A stretch of DNA of 12,590 nucleotides, taken from Alphaproteobacteria bacterium. GTDB taxonomy: Bacteria; Pseudomonadota; Alphaproteobacteria; UBA6615. Under the pieces are notes generated by a model that was given only the letters and a program-made list of their open reading frames with translations, was not told the DNA's origin and searched no databases. Every line of letters begins with the position of its first letter. Position 1 is the first letter of the stretch. Location: contig JABDJY010000145.1 of the NCBI GenBank assembly GCA_013003285.1, positions 1 through 12,590 on the forward strand, given 5' to 3'. The translations under genes were made by a program, and so were the position numbers. Below, piece after piece: positions 7,165 to 12,590 of this stretch.

Positions 7165-8187
7165 ATGCTCACACTTAAGAAAACTCTTGCCGCCGCGATT
7201 GCGGTGGTGGCCTTGGCGGGCCTGAGCCTTGTCGGTTCAACGACCGCGCAAGCCCAGGATAAATTCCCCAACGGTCCAGTCATCATCCAGGTGCCGTTCG
7301 CACCGGGCGGTGGCGCCGATCGTACGTTCCGTCTTTTCGCACCTTATCTTTCAGAAGAACTCGGCGTTCCGGTAAAGGTCACAAATGTGGCCGGCGGCGG
7401 CGGCTGGGTCTCATGGGGCCAGGTGACGGGCCAATGGGATGCCGAAAAAGACGACCACAAGCTCGCGGTCGTCAACATTCCGCATATTTTCTCGATGCTG
7501 AACCCGGACATGAAGCGCACCGAGAGCCTCGAATCCTTCAACTTCTTGGCGTGGCACTCCTACGATCCCGGCCTGTGGCTGGTTCGTTGGGATGACGAAC
7601 GCTTCAAGGACCTTGAGGGCGTAATCGATTATGCCCAAAAAGAGCCGCTGATCGTCTCGGTCGGTAGCCATGGCGGCGACGACCATGTGGGTATGGCTTT
7701 TGCGCAGAAAGCGATGCCTGATTTGAAGCCGATGAAGTTTATCTTCAGCGACACAGGCGACAACGGGAAAATCGCGATGATCCTCGGCAAGAACGTCGAT
7801 ATGGTTGCCGGCAATGTCGGCTACTATGTCCGCAGCATCATGGAGCGTAAGCTGCGTCCGGTTGCCGTTCTGCACAACGAGCCTTGGACTGTTCTGCCAG
7901 GTGTGCCGACCTTCCAAGAAATTGTTGGCAAACCGAACATCACTTACGCCGGTCGCACCTTGGCGACGGCGAATGGTCTGGCTGAAGAGAAGCGGGCGAT
8001 CTACCTCAAGGCCATCGAGGCCGCGATGAGCAATCCGGCCTACATCCAGAAGGAAACGGCAAACCGTAACTTCCTGATGTTCCGCACCGGCGATGAAATG
8101 TGGGACCTGTTGCGGGCCGGCCAAAAGGTTGCCGAAGACGCGGCTTACTGGGAAGGGCCGCCGGCGCCTCCTAAAGAGAAGAAGTAG
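7165..8187 (+). CDS. tctC: TTT transporter periplasmic solute-binding protein (Bug/TctC family)
   Basis: Periplasmic receptor of a tripartite tricarboxylate transporter, a secondary uptake system usually for organic acids. 340 residues, normal for the family plus a short tail. Residues 1-30 form a Sec signal peptide (KK at 5-6, hydrophobic core 8-23, likely cut after TAQA). The family hallmark VPFAPGGGADR is at 43-53, and the glycine-rich loop NVAGGGG occupies the place where relatives have PGAGG. The C-terminus is an unusual Pro and Lys tail (EGPPAPPKEKK). ATG at 7165 has AGGGAG at 7153-7158. It is the first gene of the cassette, followed by the two membrane subunits on the same strand. The ligand cannot be read from sequence; paralogues in this family are many and bind varied carboxylates. 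The symbol is used in the family sense only. Confidence 0.92.
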   Translation: MLTLKKTLAAAIAVVALAGLSLVGSTTAQAQDKFPNGPVIIQVPFAPGGGADRTFRLFAPYLSEELGVPVKVTNVAGGGGWVSWGQVTGQWDAEKDDHKLAVVNIPHIFSMLNPDMKRTESLESFNFLAWHSYDPGLWLVRWDDERFKDLEGVIDYAQKEPLIVSVGSHGGDDHVGMAFAQKAMPDLKPMKFIFSDTGDNGKIAMILGKNVDMVAGNVGYYVRSIMERKLRPVAVLHNEPWTVLPGVPTFQEIVGKPNITYAGRTLATANGLAEEKRAIYLKAIEAAMSNPAYIQKETANRNFLMFRTGDEMWDLLRAGQKVAEDAAYWEGPPAPPKEKK

Positions 8188-8238
8188 CCGTAGCTCTGCA
8201 CTTTCAGCGTCTAACGTTGATACTGATAAGACGTCGAA

Positions 8239-8280
8239 CCCTGCCGGAGTAATTCCGGCAGGGGACGGCGGCAGCTTTTT
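8239..8280 (+). terminator. Hairpin between TTT receptor and membrane-subunit genes (partial terminator or attenuator)
   Basis: CCCTGCCGGA (8239-8248) and TCCGGCAGGG (8254-8263) form a perfect 10-bp stem with a 5-nt loop. A T5 run follows only at 8276-8280, not directly after the stem. CTGCCG of the left arm (8241-8246) could alternatively pair with CGGCAG at 8269-8274, which is one base before the T5 run and would place a terminator-like stem against it. Either way it can favour the receptor mRNA over the downstream subunits. A barrier of this kind is common where binding proteins are needed in excess. Confidence 0.6.
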
Positions 8281-8366
8281 ATCCTAATTCCCGTAACGCC
8301 CGATCGTTTGTACTGCATCCAAACATGCTGCGTATTTCGTGACGGACTGAGCCTGGGGACACTCGC

Positions 8367-8813
8367 ATGACCAAGCTGTGGGCCGAGCGCCTGACCGCAT
8401 TCGGAATGATTGCCGTCGCTACTTTCTTCATCTTTGAATCGACCGGCCTGCCAAGCTCGTCAGGCGCATTCCCGAAGTTCACCGAGTACCTCATTATCGG
8501 GCTTGCGCTGATCATGATCTTGCGCACCTTCATAGCCCGCGACGACAAGTTTTCCGACCCGGTCCATTTCGATTTTTCATATGTCGGCATGAAGCCAACG
8601 CTCGTGATGATCGTGTCGGTGTTCTACATTTACGCGGTGTTCCAAGTTGGGTTTTATGCCGCCTCATTCGTGTTTTATTTCCTGGTCACCTACATGACCG
8701 GAATTCGAAATTACAAGGTGATGGGCGCGGTCGCGGCCTGCCTGTTCCCGTTAATGTATGTCTTCTTCAACATTGCCCTTGGCGCTGATCTGCCCAAGGG
8801 ATTCTTGATCTGA
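8367..8813 (+). CDS. tctB: TTT transporter small membrane subunit (TctB family)
   Basis: Small inner-membrane component that pairs with the large TctA subunit. 148 residues, usual for the family. Hydrophobic spans are seen at about 9-24, 40-56, 79-92, 93-111 and 117-137, so four or five helices. FPKF at 35-38 lies in the loop after span 1, where relatives have a similar FP motif, and the ending ADLPKGFLI resembles the family's LP-G C-terminus. The sequence itself is poorly conserved in this family, so position between the receptor and TctA is the main support. TGGGGA about 8 nt before ATG is an adequate ribosome binding site. The gene starts 179 bp after the receptor gene and ends 52 bp before the large subunit. 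Confidence 0.88.
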   Translation: MTKLWAERLTAFGMIAVATFFIFESTGLPSSSGAFPKFTEYLIIGLALIMILRTFIARDDKFSDPVHFDFSYVGMKPTLVMIVSVFYIYAVFQVGFYAASFVFYFLVTYMTGIRNYKVMGAVAACLFPLMYVFFNIALGADLPKGFLI

Positions 8814-8865
8814 GCGTCACAATGCCCAGCATTGTTGCCCTCCACCAGCAAGAGAAAGATCGGCA

Positions 8866-10395
8866 ATGGAAGCGTTCAATCATTTAGGCGACGTCATCAC
8901 ACTGGTAAGTTTAGGCGCCATGTTGATCGGCATCGTTGTCGGCCTCATCATCGGCGCCATCCCAGGGCTTGGCCCGCCAATGGCCATTGCTTTGATGATT
9001 CCCATCTCGTTCACCTGGGAACCCCAAACCGCGTTGATCATGATGGTCTCGACTTACGCCGCCGGCATTTATGGCGGCTCGTTCACAGCGATCTTGTTAC
9101 GCGCACCAGGGACATCCGCCTCCGCCGCCTCGGCGATCGAAGGCTACGAAATGACCCGGCGGGGCAAGGCGATCGAGGCGATCCGCATGTCCACCTTTGC
9201 GTCCGTGATGGGCGGCCTGATCAGTGGTCTGGTGTTGCTGTTTCTGGCGCCACCGCTGGCCAAGATTTCGCTCTGGTTCGGGCCGGTGGAGTTTTTTCTC
9301 GTCGCCATTCTTGGCTTGACCGCAATCGCCGCCGTGTCCTTCGAATCGCTTCTGCGCGGTCTGGCGGCCGGCATGTTCGGCCTGTTCGTCAGCACCATCG
9401 GCGTCGACTCGATGACCGCCTTCCCGCGCTTTACCTATGGCGCCACCGGTCTTCTATCGGGCGTCGGCGTCCTACCCGCGGTGATCGGCCTCTTCGCGTT
9501 CGCGCAGGCCCTCACGCTGTGCGAGGGAAGCCCCCATACGAACATTTCCGGCAAGTCCAAACTGAGTTGGAACATCTGGCCGAAATTTAGCGAGATCTCA
9601 CATTGCTGGTGGTCGTTGATGCGCGGTTGGTCCACCGGGCTGGTCATGGGAATGGTCCCGGCGGCCGGCGCCAGCGTCGCCCAGTGGATCGCCTATTCAT
9701 GGGAGATCCAGCGCGGTAAACCGGGCGATAAGTTTGGCGAAGGCGAGATTAAGGGTCTAGCCGCGACCGAAGGGTCGAACAACGGGGTGACCGGCACGTC
9801 GTTAATTCCGATGTTCGTGCTCGGCATCCCCGGCGGCATCTCCGCCGCCGTCATTCTCGGCGCCCTGATGATCCACGGTCTACAGCCCGGCGACACGCTG
9901 TTCACAAAAAATCCCGAGGTTATCTACACCGTGATGTGGGGCTTCGTGCTTGCCAACATCCTGATGGGGGGTATCGCCGCCATCCTCGCCCGCACCATGG
10001 CCTACTCGACCCTGGTGCCGCGCGGTGTTCTGGCGCCGATCATCATGATCTTCTGTGTGGTCGGAACCTTCACCGCCAGCGGCAATCCCTGGGATGTTTG
10101 GATCATGGTGGTGTTCGGGTTCATCGGCTACTTCGCACAGAAGTATAACTTCACGCCGGCCGGCATCTTGCTGGGTATCATCCTCGGTCCGATCGCCGAA
10201 CAGGGCTTCCGCAACGCCCTCGTTCTCTCTGACGGCAACATGATCGCCTACATCGCATCGCGCCCGATCGCGATCATCGTGGTCGTCATGATTGTCGGCG
10301 CGCTCTACTTCGCGCTACGGCCGAAGAAATGGGAAACGGCGGCTTCCGACTTCAATACGATGCACGACGAGTATGCCGAAGTAAAAGACGACTAA
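8866..10395 (+). CDS. tctA: TTT transporter large membrane subunit (TctA family)
   Basis: Large polytopic permease subunit that probably forms the substrate path and uses an ion gradient. 509 residues, normal for TctA. Motifs seen: GAIPGLGPPMA at 30-40, YGGSFTAILLRAPGT at 69-83 followed by GYEMTRRGKA at 93-102, AATEGSNNG at 299-307, and LGIPGGISAAVILGALMIHG at 319-338 followed by LQPG. GMVPAAGAS at 262-270 mirrors the first motif, in line with the internal two-fold repeat of the family. About ten to twelve hydrophobic spans; the last is at about 466-484, before a charged cytoplasmic tail. The ribosome binding site is weak (AAGAGAAAG ahead of ATG 8866), so translation may partly depend on the preceding subunit gene 52 bp upstream. 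Last gene of the cassette; a terminator-like hairpin follows. Confidence 0.95.
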   Translation: MEAFNHLGDVITLVSLGAMLIGIVVGLIIGAIPGLGPPMAIALMIPISFTWEPQTALIMMVSTYAAGIYGGSFTAILLRAPGTSASAASAIEGYEMTRRGKAIEAIRMSTFASVMGGLISGLVLLFLAPPLAKISLWFGPVEFFLVAILGLTAIAAVSFESLLRGLAAGMFGLFVSTIGVDSMTAFPRFTYGATGLLSGVGVLPAVIGLFAFAQALTLCEGSPHTNISGKSKLSWNIWPKFSEISHCWWSLMRGWSTGLVMGMVPAAGASVAQWIAYSWEIQRGKPGDKFGEGEIKGLAATEGSNNGVTGTSLIPMFVLGIPGGISAAVILGALMIHGLQPGDTLFTKNPEVIYTVMWGFVLANILMGGIAAILARTMAYSTLVPRGVLAPIIMIFCVVGTFTASGNPWDVWIMVVFGFIGYFAQKYNFTPAGILLGIILGPIAEQGFRNALVLSDGNMIAYIASRPIAIIVVVMIVGALYFALRPKKWETAASDFNTMHDEYAEVKDD

Positions 10396-10428
10396 CGACG
10401 AGCGTCAAAGCGTTTAACATCTTACTAC

Positions 10429-10463
10429 CCTGGGAGCCCGGCGGGCTCCCAGGTCAACTTTTC
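10429..10463 (+). terminator. Terminator-like hairpin after tctA
   Basis: CCTGGGAGCCC (10429-10439) and GGGCTCCCAGG (10443-10453) form a perfect 11-bp stem with a 3-nt loop, 34 nt after the TctA stop. TTTT appears five bases after the stem (10459-10462), so the U-tract is displaced and short. It is very likely a transcript end or strong stabilising hairpin. It separates the TTT cassette from the propeller gene, which starts 34 nt later with its own strong ribosome binding site; no clear promoter fits in that space, so readthrough may feed the propeller gene. Confidence 0.75.
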
Positions 10464-10486
10464 TCGTAGCACAAGAGGGGGCCATT

Positions 10487-11698
10487 ATGGCGCAGGCAGA
10501 ATCGAAAAATATGAGGCTCATCGCCCAAAACACGCTGGTCGGCTTCGGCGGCATGGGCGAGGGCATGAGCATGCAGGTGGCCGGTGACGGCCGTCGTATC
10601 CTTTGGCTGGCGCATGAATCCGCGCCGAAAAATTTCACCGGCGTTGACGTATCCGACCCCAGCAATCCCCAGGTCGTCGTCCAGACCGAATTGCCCCATA
10701 TGGACATGCGCTCCAACTCGCTGGAGGTGACCGGCGACATCATGGCGGTCGCCTACCAGACCAAGGGCAAAAACATGCAGCCCGCCGGGGTCGAGTTGTT
10801 CGACCTGTCGTCTCCGGAAGATCCCAAGTCGATTTCCTTCTTCGACTGCTCCGGGCCCCATTCGCGCGGCGTGCATCAGCTATGGTTTGCCGATGGCGAA
10901 TATGTGCATTTCGCCGGCGGCTCGGACGACTTTGTGCCGAGCAATCCGCTCGACGATCAGTTCTATCGCTGCATCGACGTGCGCAACCCCTCCAGCCCGG
11001 TCGAGGTCGGCCGCTGGTGGTATCCCGGCACCCGCGAAGGCGACAATGTGCCGCCGCCGCCGCGCCATCCGCAGTTCGATTCCGGCTTCCGCGCCCATAA
11101 CACCAACGTCTATCCCCAGCGGCCCGACCGCATGTATTTGTGCTACCTCGATGGCGGCACCTTCATCATGGACATCTCCGACAAGTCCAACCCGCAAGTG
11201 CTCGGCTCGTGGAACCCCCATCCGCCCTATCCGGGCTTTGCTCACACCGCGCTGCCCTTGTTCGGCCGTGACATCATGATCGTCACCGATGAGAGCGTGC
11301 GTGACGATGCCGGCGATTGGCCGAAGCTTGCTTGGGTGGTCGACATCCGCAACGAAGATAATATGGTGCCCATCGGCACGCTGCCGATTCCCTCGCCTGA
11401 GGAATTCCGCGGCCGTGGCGGCCGTTACGGCGCCCATAATCTGCACGAGAACCGGCCCGGCCCGTCGTTTCAGTCGGACGATTTGGTGTTCGGCACCTTC
11501 TTCAACGGCGGCGTGCGGGTGTTTGATCTCAGCGAACCGCTCAAGCCGCAAGAAGTGGCTTATTTCGTGCCGCCGCAGCCGGAAAATTCAATCGTCAGCG
11601 CGGTGCAGATCAACGACGTCTATGTCGACGAAAACCGCATCGTCTACGCCGTCGACCGCCATGCCGGCGGTCTCTACGTGCTCGAGCTGGAACTTTAG
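10487..11698 (+). CDS. LVIVD-repeat beta-propeller protein, function unknown
   Basis: 403 residues with no signal peptide or membrane span, so probably cytoplasmic. At least six repeats of the LVIVD type end in the pattern hydrophobic-Asp-(Ile/Val/Leu)-Ser/Arg-x-Pro-x-x-Pro: VDVSDPSNPQV at 53-63, FDLSSPEDP at 105-113, IDVRNPSSPVEVG at 163-175, MDISDKSNPQVLG at 228-240, VDIRNEDNMVPIG at 285-297 and FDLSEPLKPQEV at 346-357. A final strand LYVLELEL closes the protein, consistent with a closed six- or seven-bladed propeller. Histidines recur about once per blade (43, 71, 130, 204, 253, 317, 320, 392), several in similar settings (RAHN, FAHT, GAHNLHE, DRHAGG). AGAGGGGG (10474-10481) is 5 nt before ATG. 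It follows the TTT cassette on the same strand across a hairpin. The fold is confident; the reaction, if any, is unknown. It could be an enzyme on an imported compound or a binding scaffold. Confidence 0.85.
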   Translation: MAQAESKNMRLIAQNTLVGFGGMGEGMSMQVAGDGRRILWLAHESAPKNFTGVDVSDPSNPQVVVQTELPHMDMRSNSLEVTGDIMAVAYQTKGKNMQPAGVELFDLSSPEDPKSISFFDCSGPHSRGVHQLWFADGEYVHFAGGSDDFVPSNPLDDQFYRCIDVRNPSSPVEVGRWWYPGTREGDNVPPPPRHPQFDSGFRAHNTNVYPQRPDRMYLCYLDGGTFIMDISDKSNPQVLGSWNPHPPYPGFAHTALPLFGRDIMIVTDESVRDDAGDWPKLAWVVDIRNEDNMVPIGTLPIPSPEEFRGRGGRYGAHNLHENRPGPSFQSDDLVFGTFFNGGVRVFDLSEPLKPQEVAYFVPPQPENSIVSAVQINDVYVDENRIVYAVDRHAGGLYVLELEL

Positions 11699-11700
11699 TT

Positions 11701-12414
11701 TCAGAAAGACGGCGCCGTTGCCGCCCCCAGGCGGAACGGCGCCGGTCCGAATGGGTCGGGCGGCACAGCGAGACCGCGCCAAAAGTGGCTGAGAAATTCG
11801 CCTAGCTGCGCCTCGATGACGTCGGGGCCGGCCGCGTCACCCGGCGGTTCAGCCGATATGAGCCGCACCCAACCGCCCAATTCCTGCGCGCGGCGATCCT
11901 TTTCACCACCGGCGAAAACCACGGCGATCACCTGATTACCGTCCCATAGCGCCACATCCACCGCCACAAATTCACTCTCGTTGAGGGGAATATGGGCCCG
12001 TGGTAAGGGCCGCAGCGCCGCCATGCCCCATAGCAACGGATCGAACATCGCCTCGGGCGTGCGCGCCAGCGCGACCAATTCATCGCGAAATTCCTCGGTC
12101 TGGCGCTCCACAAACGCAAAATAGAGGTCGATCCAGCGCCGCAGATATTTATCGAACACATCGCAATTGCGCAGATGAAGCCGCCGCAACAAATCGAGCC
12201 GGGCAGCGCCGACGCCGATCTCCGCATCACCGGGCGGATCATTGGCTTCCTCGTCGATGATACCGCGCCGGTAGGGGCCGTCGCCTAAACGCAACGGCGG
12301 TGATTTCGCCGTATCGATTTCGATCTTCGATACACGGCTCAGATTGGCGTCGCTCACGCGCGCGATGCCGTAGGGAATGATCAATTTCTCAGACATTTTG
12401 GGGTCGGCAGGCAT
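11701..12414 (-). CDS. Hypothetical protein, 237 residues
   Basis: I do not recognise the family. It is a soluble, acidic protein with no signal peptide or membrane span. A charged, probably helical middle (about 71-120) contains RLDLLRRLHLRNCDVFDKY and an FVERQTEEF segment. It leads into a compact alpha/beta-like segment, VAVDVALWDG (150-159) then QVIAVVFAGGEKDRR (161-175). This second segment resembles the beta-hairpin core of PD-(D/E)XK-type folds, but the second acidic catalytic position appears to be lost, so that is only a guess. The start could be ATG at 12414, just after an in-frame TAA, or ATG at 12396 (MSEKLIIPYG); neither has a clear ribosome binding site. Coupling to the small gene ending 14 nt upstream is plausible. 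Its stop lies 2 bp from that of the convergent propeller gene. Coding is supported by length, composition and neighbour packing. Confidence 0.75.
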   Translation of the reverse strand: MPADPKMSEKLIIPYGIARVSDANLSRVSKIEIDTAKSPPLRLGDGPYRRGIIDEEANDPPGDAEIGVGAARLDLLRRLHLRNCDVFDKYLRRWIDLYFAFVERQTEEFRDELVALARTPEAMFDPLLWGMAALRPLPRAHIPLNESEFVAVDVALWDGNQVIAVVFAGGEKDRRAQELGGWVRLISAEPPGDAAGPDVIEAQLGEFLSHFWRGLAVPPDPFGPAPFRLGAATAPSF

Positions 12415-12428
12415 GACGGCTTAAAAAA

Positions 12429-12575
12429 TCACAGCGGAAAGCCCCCAAACGAACCGCTTGTCACGGCCTCCCACATGGACTGCAACGTGCCGTCTTTCTG
12501 CAAAATATACAATGTATAGACCGTGCCCACGGCGCAGATAATAATCGCGACGGTCTGGAAAAATCCCTTGTTCAT
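12429..12575 (-). CDS. Small single-span membrane protein, 48 residues
   Basis: The minus-strand reading frame from ATG (12573-12575) to TGA (12429-12431) begins MNKGFFQTVAIIICAVG and ends SGSFGGFPL. AGGGGG (12583-12588) lies 7 nt before the start, a good Shine-Dalgarno sequence. Residues 9-25 (VAIIICAVGTVYTLYIL) form one transmembrane helix, with a Lys at residue 3 and a short polar C-terminal part (QKDGTLQSMWEAVTSG). It ends 14 nt before the 237-residue hypothetical gene on the same strand, so the two are probably co-transcribed, possibly with genes beyond the window edge. No family is recognised. The strong ribosome binding site and coherent hydrophobic pattern argue that it is real despite its size. 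Confidence 0.72.
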   Translation of the reverse strand: MNKGFFQTVAIIICAVGTVYTLYILQKDGTLQSMWEAVTSGSFGGFPL

Positions 12576-12590
12576 CGCCCAGCCCCCTGT

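Noticed and set aside
7411..8124. A 237-codon minus-strand frame opposite the TTT binding protein gene
   Set aside because: Antisense shadow with no ribosome binding site and biased composition; the plus-strand frame has a signal peptide and the Bug family motif.
8832..9590. A 252-codon plus-strand frame overlapping tctA
   Set aside because: It is an out-of-frame shadow of the TctA gene. Its Arg- and His-rich product lacks membrane spans, while the TctA frame shows all family motifs.
10880..11551. A 223-codon minus-strand frame opposite the LVIVD gene
   Set aside because: Mirror of repeated GC-rich codons. The plus-strand frame has regular propeller repeats and a strong ribosome binding site.

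Overview
The window looks like ordinary chromosome from a free-living, GC-rich alphaproteobacterium, probably of Rhodospirillales type. This rests on the 180-kDa class of NAD-dependent glutamate dehydrogenase, two separate high-affinity periplasmic-binding-protein systems, a typical tripartite tricarboxylate transporter (TTT) cassette, and the codon use. The taxonomic placement is inference; there is no rRNA, tRNA or other marker gene here. I saw no insertion sequence, integrase, CRISPR array or tRNA.

Left part, minus strand: a complete 1632-residue NAD-glutamate dehydrogenase (42-4940), with a GC-rich hairpin over its stop codon. Upstream is a 327-bp gap that holds an AT-rich promoter-like stretch and a strong terminator (5195-5224) belonging to the next minus-strand gene. 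That gene is a Tat-exported ABC-type solute-binding protein (5268-6722, best start GTG at 6722). It is an orphan here, with no permease or ATPase genes beside it.

Middle: a 442-bp divergent intergenic region (6723-7164) separates the ABC binding protein from the plus-strand TTT genes. It carries a 9-bp-arm inverted repeat laid over a plausible promoter and three copies of a CGATTARG-core motif. A fourth, near-identical copy (16 of 17 bases) lies 1.74 kb away, upstream of the glutamate dehydrogenase gene. The TTT cassette follows in tctC-B-A order: binding protein (7165-8187), a 179-bp gap with a strong hairpin, small membrane subunit (8367-8813) and large membrane subunit (8866-10395).

Right part: behind a perfect 11-bp terminator-like hairpin is a cytoplasmic LVIVD-repeat beta-propeller protein (10487-11698). 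It meets, tail to tail with a 2-bp gap, a minus-strand gene for an unrecognised 237-residue protein (11701-12414). Directly upstream of that, also on the minus strand, is a small gene for a 48-residue single-span membrane protein (12429-12575) with a good ribosome binding site.

How they may work together: TTT and ABC binding proteins both scavenge small organic nutrients, and glutamate dehydrogenase feeds glutamate carbon into the TCA cycle as 2-oxoglutarate. The region therefore reads as a carbon and nitrogen scavenging neighbourhood. The shared upstream motif hints at common control of glutamate dehydrogenase and the ABC binding protein. The LVIVD protein may act on something brought in by the TTT system, but the window offers only adjacency as evidence. 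No clearly new multi-gene system is visible. The items most worth follow-up are the shared motif, the promoter-overlapping inverted repeat, the histidine-rich propeller and the two-gene unknown unit at the right end.
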